64,000 nt of DNA, taken from the NCBI GenBank assembly GCA_963383645.1, contig OY726563.1, positions 28,118,821 through 28,182,820 of the forward strand, written 5' to 3'. A model generated the notes under the pieces. It did no database searches, had not been told where the DNA came from, and saw only the letters and a list, made by a program, of their open reading frames with translations. Positions 1 through 10,350 of the stretch are shown one piece after another. Position 1 is the first letter of the stretch, and every line of letters starts with the position of its first letter. The DNA is from Muscardinus avellanarius (Eukaryota; Chordata; Mammalia; Rodentia; Gliridae). The position numbers were made by a program, and so were the translations under genes.

Positions 1-404
1 TAACAAACTTCCAACAATATTGATTAGATTTATTTCTGCCTTGGAATGAAAAAATTATTACTTCAACTTAATCACTACTTTATGAAACTTTTTTTAAATT
101 GATGCATTGTATAAGTACCTCATAGTGAGATTCAACATGATATATTCATATATGCATACAACATCTGTACTTTGGAGACAATAGGGGAGTAATATAATTA
201 GAACATTATCATTAATAACTATTGGATCTTATTTTTCTCTTTCATAAGATAAAGGAATAGCAAATCAGAACAAAATAAACAGAAGATGATATTGACCCTC
301 ATGGTGAATAGTTAACGTTTTATGCATCTGTGAGGTATATCACTATGAATATTTTATGTACCAATAATTTTAAAAGACAAAATGAAGTAAAAAGAAAAGA
401 ATTT
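1..404. other. AT-rich non-repetitive stretch
   Basis: No gene, RNA or recognisable repeat is seen here. All reading frames are short and closed. Confidence 0.5.
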
Positions 405-486
405 GGGGGTGTTAGCTATAGTTCAGTGGTAGAGTACTAGTCAAACATGAAAAAAGTCTGGGTTCAATCCCCAATAGAGAAAAAAT
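405..486 (+). repeat. ID-type tRNA-derived SINE
   Basis: An A-box-like stretch (tagttcagtggtagag) lies about 45 bases before a B-box (gggttcaatcc) and an A-rich tail. This is the layout of rodent ID elements, which derive from a tRNA and are copied by L1. It is diverged in the anticodon-arm region. The poly-T of the next SINE begins directly after it. Confidence 0.7.
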
Positions 487-684
487 AATTTTTTTTTTTG
501 GTGGTACTGGGGTTCCTGGAAGCCCTTCTCCTTCCGGGCTACACTCCCAGACCTATTTTTACATTTTTATTTGGAAACAGGGTCTCCTAAGCCAGCGCGC
601 GCATGGCTGGCTTCGAACCTGCGCGATCCTCCTGTCTCTGCCTCCCAAGTGCGGGGATTACAAGCGTGCGCCACCACGCCCAGC
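487..684 (-). repeat. B1-ID dimeric SINE
   Basis: Read on the minus strand it has a 7SL/B1-like head (ending at 'ccaccacgcccagc' on the plus strand) and a tRNA/ID-like tail next to the poly-A, seen here as poly-T. It belongs to the short 'ggttcctggaagccc' subfamily, which lacks the 'cactaagttgctgagagcc' middle block. The body has few changes, so it is probably fairly young. Confidence 0.85.
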
Positions 685-2075
685 ATAAAATTTTAATTAG
701 CAAAAATATTTCACAAACAACCATAAGGCATAATAAAGATGTGTTTACCCCATTCTTCAGATGGTGAAAATCTGCTTATAATGTAATATTTAAATCAATC
801 ACACACCTTTGAATATAAATCTATTGAACTTCAATATTCAAACTCTTTTTACTAAAACAAGAGGCTTGGGATAATTGTCATCAGTGGGCAGGGAAATTGG
901 ACTTGCATGAACTGAGGACAAATATTGCTAATCTAGAATCTTTGGCCAGGTCTGTTTAGATTCAGACTCTTGCTCTGACAAAGCATCAAAGTACAGATGG
1001 TCTCTTTACAAACACTTGGTATTTATAGAGCTATTCAGACATCAAGAGATGGTATCTTTTTTCATCTTTTTCAAGGATTAGCTATTACTACTATCTTTTC
1101 AAACTAACCTTTTGTCATCCAAGCTTTTGTTGGAAACAATGTTAAATGTTGATATGATTGTTTGCAATGATGCAACTTGGTTGCCCTCTGGAGAATATTC
1201 TCAAATCTTACTAGCATGTTTTAATTTGAAAAATTAAATTCCAAGTTTTAGCAAGTTAACAACTTGTTTTTAATGTATGGAAATTATGAATATATGTTAT
1301 ACTTAATTTAAAAGTTTCAAAAACTTTTGGGCTCAAAATGTTCAAGATATTTTTAAAATGTTGAATTTAACATTCTATGGCATAAAATATTTTGAATCTC
1401 CTCCACCTTTGAAAATGCAGTCATTATTCCCATCTCATAAAAAAGTCTGTCCTAGAATTTTTTGCATCCCCAAAAGAAGCACATGAAGAATTCACTCTAT
1501 ATATTAAAAAATAAAGCATGCGATGTAATAGTATGAACTCAATTAGTATCAAAATCTTTGGTTTTGGATAAAGAAACACATCTTTAAATTTTCAGACTTT
1601 TCATTTTTTCTTTCTCCCATAGATAAAAGGTCAGCATTTAAAAACTCCTAATCAACAGAATTCCCCAAAAAATAAAAATATGTTTCCTAATCTATTTTCT
1701 TTTACTTTTATTATAATAGGTATTTGTATCCATCAATAAAAATTATAAAGGTAAGGTGTTTGCCATATGTTTGCGCCAGCTACATGAAACAGTTATAATT
1801 ATTTTGTACAAAGTAAATTATGAATTACCACCATAAACTTAATGATAGTTTATGATTAAATCAATTTAAGTTTATATAAAACTGAGCAGGTGGAGAAGTC
1901 AGCCTCATCCTTCATTTGTAGTGTATTATACAAAAAGAGCTGTGTAAAATTCCAGAAATAAAAAGGTTTTATGGAGGTACTCTGATCTCAGAAAATATTT
2001 CACACTTTTTATCAATGATACCTTCACATAACATTGTTAAATATTTTGATGCAGTGTATGGTAACCTAAAATATT

Positions 2076-2077
<2 letters not shown>
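685..2077. other. AT-rich non-repetitive stretch
   Basis: About 1.4 kb with no frame, RNA gene or repeat that I can support. It may contain old, unrecognisable repeats. Confidence 0.4.

Positions 2078-2124
<47 letters not shown>
2078..2124. repeat. (TA)n microsatellite
   Basis: A pure alternating TA tract of about 47 bases, one of six such long TA tracts in the window. Confidence 0.95.
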
Positions 2125-2126
<2 letters not shown>

Positions 2127-2151
2127 TGTTCACTGTACAGATTTCCTACAT

Positions 2152-2480
2152 CTTTTTTAAAAATTTTATTCATATATTGTAGTCATAATGGAGACGCATA
2201 CATACACACATCACCTAATTAGCCCCATTTCTTCCCCCTCCCTCCTTCTCATATTTTGCTTAGTGATTGATTTGATATGTTTATGAATGTACATCATGTA
2301 CATTAGAGAATTTCCCTCTCCCCCCCATCCCCCTCAGTTAGGTTTCCTTATTTGCTCATCTATAGTATGTCCTTCTTTTTCTAGAGTTCCTCTTGTGACT
2401 CATTTTTCCCTAGCTTCTGCATATTAGGGAGAGCATTCTATTTCTTATATCTTCCCTCTGGTTTTTTCCACTAATGACTT
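2152..2480 (-). mobile_element. L1 3' UTR fragment, 5'-truncated
   Basis: The minus strand carries the last ~330 bases of the local L1 3' UTR. On the plus strand it begins with a degraded poly-T and an 'attgtagtcataatgg' motif, followed by C-rich tracts and 'gcatattagggagagc'. The same blocks recur at 4693-5045, 9693-10090 and 60700-60848. It contains no coding sequence. Confidence 0.75.
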
Positions 2481-3081
2481 GGTACAATCCTAGTGCCCTA
2501 CACAGTAGCAGGGTGGTGTCAGGCACTGCTTGTTGTACCCAAAGATCTTCTACCTTGCAAATGCTTCATAGTTTCCTCCTTCACACCTTGATTTTTAGCA
2601 TTTATTTAAGGATAGATTTTTTACACAGTCCTGGAAAATTTCTTCAGAGAGGGAGAGGAAAATGAAGGAACATAGAATTTTCTTATAAGTTCCTCTTACA
2701 CAAAAGTACAGTCACAAAACAGAGTAAGGTATACAATTTAGACTCACTCACTGATTTACCAGCTGAAATGATGAATAGTTACATAGAGAAGCAAACAGGT
2801 TAAAGAATGTCTAGGAGGCAAATTGGATTAAGATTAGTAGTGCACTGACTATGGTGGATGATGAAAAGGATAAAGTCAAGGGTTATTCTTAGATATGACA
2901 TTGTATTTGAATAGGGTCACCATACAGTAAGATTAACAAAAAATGGAGAATAAATTAAGGATTGAACAGACCATAAGGATGTTGTCTTATATGATTTTAA
3001 AATAAATAAATGAAATACTAAATGAGCAATTGAGTATACAGAATTTAGCTCAGGAGCCATGGATGTGCAATCCTCATAGAG
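2481..3081. other. Unassigned non-coding stretch
   Basis: No repeat or gene is recognised. The 63-codon frame starting at 2474 has no family pattern and begins in the L1 tail, so it is not called. Confidence 0.4.
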
Positions 3082-4692
3082 ATGGTAATTGTTTATTTTT
3101 TATTTTATTGGTACACTATAGTTTCACATCGTAATGTGGATCATATTGACAATGCTATACATTCACATGGTACTTGGAGCCCTCTCCCCTTGTTTGCCCT
3201 TCCTCTCCTCCCAACAATGAGTGTCCAGGTTAACCATGCTACATTCACACTTATATTTAAATGTAAGTTTTCCATTAATCAACCTCAGCCTTTTTCCTCC
3301 CCTACCCTTCCTTTCTAGATTGCTGATATTATCTGAAGTTCCTCTGGTATTCCTAATAGTCCCTAGTTTGGGCATATTAGAGAAAACATATGTCCCTTCT
3401 CTTTCTGTGCTTGGCTAATCTCACTTAACATAATGCTCTTTAGGTCTTTCCATCTTCTTGCGAATGACATAATTTTGTTCTTCATTATTGTTGAGTATAA
3501 TTCCATTGTGTGTATTTCCCATACTTTTGCAATCCATTTGCTTGTTGATGGAGACGTAGGTTGGTCCCATATTTTGGCTCTTTCAAATTGTGCTGCTATG
3601 AACATGTGTATGCATATATTACTGTAGTTCTCTGATTTTAACTCCTTTGGAAATATACCTAGGAGTGGTATACCTGGATCATATGTTGGATCCATTCCCA
3701 GTTTCCTAAGGAATATCCATACTGATCTTCATAGTAGATGAACTAGTTTGCACTCTCACCCACAGAGAAAAAGAGATATTCCTCTACATCCTCACCAGCA
3801 TTTGTTGTTATTTGAATTTTTCATGCTTGCCACTCTGATTGGGGTTAGATGGAATTTCAGTGTAGTTTTGATTTGCATCTCCCTGATGGCTAATGATGTT
3901 GAACATTTTTCATGTATCTATTGGTCATTGGTATCTCTTCTTTTGCAAAGTGTCTATTTAATTCAGTTGCCCATTTCATGATTGGGTTATTTGTTTAGCT
4001 AGTATAAAGTGTTTTGAGCTTTTTGTATATTCTGGATATTAGCTGTCTATCAGACTGATGGATAGTAAAATCTTCTATTCTGTAGGCTTCCTCTTTAGGT
4101 TCTTGATGGTTTCTTCAGATAAGCAGAAACTTTTTAGTTTGATGTTATACCATCTGTTAATTCTTCTTTTAATTTCCTGTGCTTTGGAGGTCTTGTTGAG
4201 AAAGTTACTACCTATGCCTATATGTTGGAGTGTAGATCCTATGCCTTTCTCTAATAACTTCACAGTCCCTGGTCTAATTTCTAAGTCTTTGGTCCATCTT
4301 GAGTTGATTCCTGTACATGGTGAGAGGTTAGGACTTAGTTCCATCTTTCTACAAGTGGATCACCAGTTAGTTCTCCTAGCATCATTTGGTGAAAAGGCTT
4401 TTTTCCAGCAGATGAGTTTGGCCACTTTGCTACAAACCAATGAACTCTATGTGTGTGGATTAGTTTCTATATCTTCTATTCTGTTCCACTGGTCAGTGTG
4501 CCTATTGTTGTGCTAATACCATGCTGTTTTTACTACTATTGCTCTGTAGTATAATTTGAAGTCAGGGATTGTGATGCCTCCTGTATAGTTCTTATTGTTG
4601 AAAATTGCTTTGGTTATTCTGGGTCTTTTCTTTTTCCATGTAAAATTCATGATTGGATTTTTTAGGTCTATGAAGAATATCCTTGGTATTTT
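3082..4692 (-). pseudogene. L1 3' UTR and ORF2 C-terminal part (dead)
   Basis: This is the 3' end of a minus-strand L1 (LINE-1, a non-LTR retrotransposon). Poly-T and the 'attggtacactatag' tail motif open it at about 3090. The 3' UTR and then the C-terminal third of ORF2 follow, recognisable from blocks such as 'catctccctgatggctaatgatgttgaacat' on the plus strand. ORF2 encodes the endonuclease and reverse transcriptase. Here the frame is broken into pieces no longer than ~110 codons. The element continues at 7443 after an inserted composite element, and the two halves join exactly within the motif 'tatccttggtatttt'. Confidence 0.9.
4678..4692. repeat. Target-site duplication, left copy
   Basis: The 15-base motif tatccttggtatttt is repeated at 7428-7442. 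It brackets the composite retroelement and is part of the interrupted L1 ORF2. Removing one copy plus the insert restores the L1 sequence order. Confidence 0.85.
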
Positions 4693-5045
4693 TTAATATA
4701 TTTTTATTGGTGCATTGTAGTCAAACATCACAATGTAATACAAGACTTGTGAGGATATCCAAGTACACATCATCCAATTAGCCTTTATCCAATCCCCATC
4801 CCACACTGTCTACCTCCCTCAATCCCATGCTTGATTTAGTGATTAACTTTGATATATTTGTTTACGTACATCATATGTTTTAAAGAGATTCCATCTCCCC
4901 CATCCCATCTCCTCTTATTGGCCAACTTAATTGCTCCTCTATAGGGCCCTTTCTTCCACTAGATTTCCTACTATTACCCATTTCTTCCTAGTTTTTGCAT
5001 ATTAGGGAAAGAATCTGATTATTTATTTTCTGTGCTATTTCTCTG
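4693..5045 (-). repeat. L1-type 3' UTR module of composite copy 1
   Basis: This block matches the local L1 3' UTRs, including 'attggtgcattgtagtcaaac' near the poly-A end and 'tttgcatattagggaaag'. After about 5020 it departs from the L1 copies, which run on into ORF2, and passes into the minisatellite. This is the junction between the L1 tail and foreign modules. Confidence 0.75.
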
Positions 5046-5049
5046 TTAT

Positions 5050-5420
5050 GCTGCAATGCAAGTTCTGATCCTACTCTTGAAGGCCCCGGCACTGGCCTGG
5101 CCTCCCAGCAGACTCTAATCCCGGCCTTGCTGGCTCCAGCACCAGCTTCACCCTTCAGCAGGCTCTGATCATGGCCTCAGAGGCCCCATCACCAGCCTTG
5201 CCTCACTGCAGGCTCTGATCCCAGCCTCACTGGCCTCAGCACTGGCCTCACCCCTCAGCAGGCTTCAATCATGGCCTTGGAGGCCCAAACACTGGCCTCA
5301 CCCCACGGCATGCTTTGATCCCGGCCTTGTAGGCCCCAGCACCAGCCTAACTGCCTGGCAGGCTCCTATCTTGGCCTCAGAGGCCCCAACATTGGCCTTT
5401 CTGTTTTGCTGTGCATCGGG
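5050..5420. repeat. GC-rich minisatellite, 50-bp period
   Basis: About seven head-to-tail units carry the marker 'ggctctgatc' or a near variant ending at 5070, 5120, 5170, 5220, 5270, 5320 and 5370: exactly 50 bases apart with no length change. Units contain 'ggcctcagaggccc'. A related array of the same period and orientation lies in composite copy 2 at about 24980-25110. The 70-codon frame running out of it at 5371 is a by-product of the repeat. Confidence 0.9.
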
Positions 5421-5464
5421 CTCTGGTCTCTGTCACTATGAGCAGGTCGTCTACAGATGTTCCC

Positions 5465-5672
5465 TTTTTTTTTCCTTTTATGTTTTTTGTGGTACTGGGG
5501 TTCCTCAAAACCCTTCTACGTCGGGGCTCTACACCCAGAGACGTATTTCTTTTATATTTTTATTTGGAAACAGGGTCTCTTAAGCCAGCAAGGCTGGCCT
5601 CGAACCTGCGTGATCCTCCTTTCTCCACCTCCCAAGTGCAGGCATTACAAGCGTGCACTACCATGCCTGGCA
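5465..5672 (-). repeat. B1-ID SINE inside the composite element
   Basis: A full SINE of the 'ggttcct' subfamily with poly-T at the left. It sits in the A-rich joint between domain D and the minisatellite module. In copy 2 the same joint holds a (TA)n tract instead, so this SINE is probably a later insertion and not a fixed part of the family. Confidence 0.85.
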
Positions 5673-5694
5673 TTCTTCGACTTTTTTCTTTTTT

Positions 5695-5935
5695 AATATG
5701 AGAGAGTAGTACATGTCTTTTGTGAAAGCTGGGACCCCAAATACCTAGTGGCAATGAATTTTGTCTCCCCTCCAAAGGAAGAGGTCCACAGCTTCACTTT
5801 GGAGAGCAGGCTCTGCTGCTCCACGTGTACCCTGGCCTCCCACTCTGTGAAGAGGAGCGCAGTGGCCATGAGGGCTGATGTCTCCCAGAACATGCAGCGT
5901 GACAGTCCATCCCAGCTATGCGGGACTCCCTCTGA
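5695..5935 (-). repeat. Composite domain D, copy 2 of element 1
   Basis: A block of about 230 bases shared with 6838-7050 (minus), 23691-23915 (plus) and 24611-24847 (plus). On the minus strand a frame of 90 codons crosses it and ends in Tyr-stop. Its core reads VKLWTSSFGGETK, matching VKLWASALCEEIG at 23.8 kb. The origin is not recognised. Confidence 0.7.
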
Positions 5936-6815
5936 AACCCCCCAAACCCGTTTACCACTTAGCATATTATCCAGAATTCCTGAGCATGTGTGGCAGGAGC
6001 AGTCTACTTTTGGGGAGATTTCCTCAAAAGTTCAAGGTGGACTGGACTGGATCTGTCTGCCCCTCCAAATTCTTGTCACCACCACCATACTACCACCACT
6101 GCCATCTCGGTTCTCTCCTGAACACCTTTCCCACACAGTTTGTTTTCCAGAATTCCTGAGCATGTACAGCAGTATCCGTCTACCTTTGAGGATATTTCTT
6201 TAAAATATGAGGTGGATTGGATTGAATCTCTGCCTCTACCAAATACTGACTACCACTGTCACTGCCACAGCCATCTCAGTTCTCTTCTGAGCACCTTATT
6301 CACACAGCATTTTATACCAAATTCTTGAGCGTGTGCATGGTAATATGCTACCTTTGGGGCACTTTCCTCAAAAGATCAAGGTGTATTGAATCAGATCTCT
6401 GCCTCTCCTGAATACTGGCTGCTGCTATTGCTGCTGTCTCCACCATCTCAATTCTCTCCCCAAAACTTTTCCCACACTGCCTGTTGTCCAGATTTCCTTA
6501 GCATGCGTGGCAGTAGCAGTCTACCTTTAGGGCAATTTCTCCAGAAGATCAGGGTGGGTTGGATCAGATCTCTGCCTCTCCCAAATACTAGCCTCCACAG
6601 CCACCGCTGCCACCACCACCACCACAGCCTTCCTCCTGGTTCTCTGCGGAGCTCCTTCCTTACATGATATGATGTCCTGCATCCTTATTCATGTGCTGCA
6701 GGAACAGTCCCCCTTCGCAGAGATTTTTTTCCAAAAGTTCCAGGTGAATTGGATAGGATTTGTCTGCATCTCCTGAATTCTGGCTGCCGCCACCACCATC
6801 CTGGCCTCTCTCCAG
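5935..6815 (-). repeat. Monomer array of composite copy 1
   Basis: Five tandem units, marked on the plus strand by 'ctcaaaag(a/t)tcaaggtg' or variants at about 6023, 6200, 6367, 6540 and 6730. Spacing is 167 to 191 bases. Each unit includes a triplet-rich, CCA/CCG-like stretch of variable length and a block 'ctgagcatg' near the end. Tandem units at a 5' end recall the monomers of rodent L1 promoters. Confidence 0.75.
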
Positions 6816-6837
6816 TATTTTTTTTTAAATAAGAAAA

Positions 6838-7050
6838 CAGTATGTGTGTTTTTAAGAGGTTGTGAGATCGAGCACTCAGCAGCAATTAATTTTATCTCCC
6901 CTCCAAGAGCAGAGGCCCACAGCCTCACTGTGTAGAGCAGGATCTGCTGTTCCAAGCACAAAAAGAACCCCAGTGCAACAGAGGAGCGTGGGGACCAGGT
7001 GCGCTGAGCTCCCCAGGATGCACAGCTTGGATTCCCACCCAGTGCTGCTC
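6838..7050 (-). repeat. Composite domain D, copy 1 of element 1
   Basis: The upstream domain D. A 167-codon minus-strand frame covers it (6689-7192) and includes the conserved string VRLWASALGGEIK. The frame then runs on through an A-rich spacer into the monomers, so the total length is fortuitous. Only the D core is shared with the other copies. Confidence 0.65.
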
Positions 7051-7129
7051 TGCTTCCTGCCCAGAACTTCTGAGCTCCCTCCACCATACCAGGATCATTT
7101 TTCTTACAAGGTATGTTGCTAAGAGTCCC

Positions 7130-7427
7130 CAGGATGCATGGCTGAAGCAGGCTTTTCTCTAATCCCTTCTGGGATGTACTTCCAAAAACCACTTTTCTTG
7201 CGTGGCGGGTGCCTCCTTGTCATCTTGCTTCTGATTCTGTCATTATCCACTCTCTCTCCTGTATTCTAGATAGGAAGTCATGGCTGGAAATGTCTTCTTA
7301 AGTTGTCCCAATCAGATATTAAACCAAAATCTGGTATCCAGGGCTTTTCCGAGGAATGCATGTCCTTTTCAGCGGCCACAGTCGCCGCCATCTTCAGGCC
7401 CTGTGCGGAGTTCCCCACAGAGTGATC
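7130..7427 (-). promoter_or_regulatory. 5' head of composite element with YY1-like motif
   Basis: The sense strand begins at 7427 and carries aagatggcggc 33 bases in. The head is about 300 bases and matches 23944-24210 in copy 2. In human L1 a YY1 site with this core near +13 to +21 directs the transcription start (established). A similar role here is inferred only from position and sequence. Confidence 0.5.
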
Positions 7428-7442
7428 TATCCTTGGTATTTT
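7428..7442. repeat. Target-site duplication, right copy
   Basis: Partner of 4678-4692, with identical sequence. Confidence 0.85.
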
Positions 7443-9690
7443 GATAGGAAATGCATTGTATTTATAGATCATTTTTGGCAGAATGGCCATTTTGATGATA
7501 TTTGTTCTACCTATACATGAGCGAGGGAGAGCTTTATATCTTCCAAAGTCTTTTTCAATTTCTTTCTTTAATGTTTTATAGTTTTCATTGTGGAGATCTT
7601 TTACATCTTTGGTTAGGTTTATTCCTAGGTATTTTTATTGATTTTGAAGTTACTCTGAGTGAAACTGTTTCCTTTATTTCTTTCATTGTGGATTCATTGT
7701 TGGCATATAGAAAAGCAACTGATTTTTTTAGATTGACTTGTATTCTGCAACTTGGCTGAATTGATTAATCAGCTCCAGTAGTCTTTTTTATGAGTTCTTT
7801 GGGTCTTCTAGATAAATGATCATGTCATCTGCAAATGAGATTCTTTTTTCTTATTGCTGTGTCAAGAGTCTCAAAGACTATATTAAAAAGGAGTGGTGAT
7901 AGTGGTCATCCTAGTCTTGTTTCTGATTTTAGAGGAAATTCTTCCTGTTTTTCACCATTCAATATGATGTTAGCTTTGGGTTGATTGTATACTGTCTTAA
8001 TGATATTGAGATGATTTCCTTCTATTCCAATTTTCTTCAGTGTTTTCAATATAAATAGGTGTTGGATTTTGTCAAATGCTTTTTTAGCATCTCTTGATAT
8101 GATCATATGTTTTTTGTTCTCAGTTCTATTTATGTGGTGAATAACATGTACTGATTTGTATATTCTGAACCAGTCTTGCTTTTCTGGGATGAAACCAGCT
8201 TGGGCATGGTGTAGAATTACCTTGATATGGTTTTCAATGTGTATAGCTAGTATTTTGTTTAGATTTTTTTTTCTTTTTTTTTTGTGTGGGGGGTTTGGGG
8301 ATGGAACCAGGGGCATTCGACCTCCTAGGTACACCCCATGCCCTATTTTTTTTATTCTTTATTCTGAAACTGGGTCTCACTGAGTTGCAAAGAGCCTCAC
8401 TAAGTAACTGAGGCTGTCTGTGAACCGCGACTCTCAAATCTCAGCCTCCCAAGTGCTGGGATTACAAGTGTGTGCCACCACGCCCAGCTAGAATTTTTAC
8501 AAGTATGTTCAACAAGGATCTTGGTCTGTAATTTTCTTTTCTTGAGGTATCTTTACTTGTTTTTTGTGTTAATGTGATACTGGCTGGCTGCATAGAAGGA
8601 ATTTGGGAGAATTTTATCTTTTTTGATTTCATAGAACATGTTCTGAAGTATTGGGATTAGTTCTCTGAAGGTTATGTATAATTCAGCCAGAAACACATCT
8701 GGGCTTGGGATTTTTTTTTTGATGGCAGAATTTTTATTGCTCTTTATGTTGCTTTTCTTGTTATTGGTTGATTTAGGCTTGCCATGTCCTCTTGGTTCAA
8801 TTTAGGTAGATTATATGTGCTTAGAAATCTATCCATTTTTTCCACATTTTCCATTCTATTGGAGTATAAATTTTCAAAATAGTTTCTGATAATTCTCTGA
8901 ATTTCTTCCCCTCCCCCCCCATTTGTGGTGATGTCACCTTTTTCATTTCAGATTTTAATGGTTTGAGTTGATTTTCTCTTTCTTTTGTTTAGGTTGGCCA
9001 GGGGTTTGTCAAACGTAATCTTTTCAAAGAACCAGCTTTATGTTTTGTTAATACTTTGAATTTTTATTCTATATTTCATTTATTTTTGCGCTGATGTAAA
9101 TTATTTCCTGCCTTCTACTGCATTTAGGATTAGACTGTTTTTGTTTTCCTAGGTCCATGAGATACGTCAATTGGTTGTTTACTTGGCGACTTTATGGGCA
9201 CTCAATGGTATATAGTTTCCTCTTAACACCACCTTCAATATGACTCATAAATTTTAGTATATTGTGCTTTTATTTTTATTTAGTGCCAGAAATTTTTATT
9301 TCTTCCTCTATTTCTGATCTCACCCAATTATCATTCAATATTGTATCATTCAATCTCCATATATTTAAATAGTTTCTTTTGGTCTTCCTGTTGTTGATTT
9401 CTATTTTCATTCCATTATGGTCTGAAAAGATGCAGGGAATTTTATTACATCTTTTGAATTGGCTGGTCCTTGCTTTATGGCACAGTATGTAATCTATTTT
9501 GTAGAAGGTTCCATGGGCTGCTGAGAAGAATGTGTATTCTGCTGTTCCTGGATGAAATACTCTGTGTATTTCTATTAGGTCCATTTAGTTTAGTTTTCTT
9601 TAGCTCTTTTTTCCTATTTTTTAATGTGTGCACCTACAGTTAGAGCATAAACATTTACTATCATTATATCTTCTTGATGAATTGTTCCAC
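7443..9690 (-). pseudogene. L1 ORF2, reverse transcriptase to endonuclease (dead)
   Basis: Continuation of the L1 at 3082-4692. Going right to left in sense, it runs from the endonuclease domain (9276-9584, with the stretches SKID-like FYKIDYIL and FSDHNGMK) into the reverse transcriptase region near 7906-8334, where [10 protein letters not shown] is visible. It is interrupted by a SINE at 8263-8489 and by stops, and the 5' part of ORF2 and all of ORF1 are absent. The right end meets another L1 tail at 9693. Confidence 0.9.
8263..8489 (-). repeat. B1-ID SINE in L1 ORF2
   Basis: A full-length copy of the 'gcatttgacctcc' subfamily with a poly-T start. It breaks the L1 motif 'gtttagaattttt', which is partly duplicated on both sides. 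Confidence 0.9.
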
Positions 9691-9692
9691 TT

Positions 9693-10350
9693 TTTAAAGT
9701 TTTTTATTGATGCATTGTATTTATACATCATGATGAAGCAAAAAACTTGTGTAGACAAAAATGCACACATCACCCAGCCACCACTCCCAGTCCCCACCCC
9801 ACTCCCTCCCCATCCCTCACTCTCATGCTTGGCTCAGTGGCTGACTATGATATAAATTAGTACATCGTAAGCTTTAAAGAGTTTCCATCTCCCCTCTTCC
9901 CTTTGCCACAGTTTGGTTGCTTTATTTGCTCCTCTATAGGATCTCCTTTTTCATCTAGAGTTCCTCCTATGACCACTCTCACCTTAATTTTCACATATTA
10001 GGGAAAGCATTTGATTCCTTACTGTTTTTGACTGACTAATCTTGCTTAGCATATTGTCCTCAAGATCCATCCATTTCCCTGTAAATGCTGCAATTTTTTT
10101 TTACTGGGAAAGAGGGTCTCTAATGCCAGCAGAGGCTGGCTTTGAACCTACATGATCCTCCTGTCTCAGCCTCCCAAGTGTGGGTATTAAAAGAATGCGC
10201 TATTACTTCCAGCTTGCTCCAATTGTGGCTTTTTTTAATGGCTGAGTAAAATTACATTGTGTACATATCCCACAGTTTTGTAATCCATTCATCTGTTGAT
10301 GGGCATTTTGGCTGGTTCCACAGTTTGGCTATGGTGAATTGTCCAGCTAT
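9693..10350 (-). mobile_element. L1 3' UTR and ORF2 end, 3' part of a rearranged L1
   Basis: A minus-strand L1 tail begins with poly-T and 'attgatgcattgtattt'. It continues through C-rich 3' UTR into the ORF2 C-terminus ('gctatggtgaattgt'), where it meets plus-strand L1 at about 10351. A SINE lies within it. The head-to-head joint fits a 5' inversion. Confidence 0.75.
10093..10213 (-). repeat. Partial B1-ID SINE
   Basis: Only the B1 head and a short joint survive next to the poly-T; the tRNA-like part is deleted. The flanks tgctgcaatt and tgctccaatt look like a diverged target duplication in the L1 host. Confidence 0.7.

Larger units (their letters stand above)
4693..7427 (-). mobile_element. 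Composite SVA-like retroelement, copy 1
   Basis: A 2.7-kb insertion in a minus-strand L1 ORF2. In its own 5'-to-3' sense (right to left) it has: a head with an aagatggcg motif 33 bases from its 5' end (7386-7394); a conserved domain D (about 7050-6838); five monomers of 167-191 bases (6815-5935); a second D (5930-5715); an A-rich joint with a SINE; a 50-bp-period minisatellite (5420-5050); and an L1-type 3' UTR (5045-4693) ending in the 'gcaccaataaaa' motif. A 15-bp target-site duplication flanks it, which indicates L1-type integration. There is no ORF1, ORF2 or other long frame, so it must be non-autonomous. Copy 2 lies at 23196-25169. Whether it is a truly composite family or an L1 that lost both ORFs is open. 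Confidence 0.75.

Noticed and set aside
405..486. A genuine tRNA gene
   Set aside because: A and B boxes exist, but the arms do not pair into a cloverleaf and an A-rich tail follows, so it is an ID-type SINE.
4058..4516. 152-codon plus-strand frame
   Set aside because: It is the antisense of a broken L1 ORF2; blocks on the minus strand match L1 and the frame has no independent family pattern.
5050..5420. CRISPR-like array
   Set aside because: Units are contiguous 50-bp repeats without unique spacers and sit in a mammalian retroelement.
5748..6203. 151-codon plus-strand frame rich in Ser/Pro/His
   Set aside because: It reads the wrong strand of the composite element's domain D and monomers; repeats keep such frames open by chance.
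6689..7192. 167-codon minus frame as a real gene
   Set aside because: It crosses head, D, an A-run and a monomer in one element only. Just the D core is shared, so I report the core as a curiosity and not the frame as a gene.
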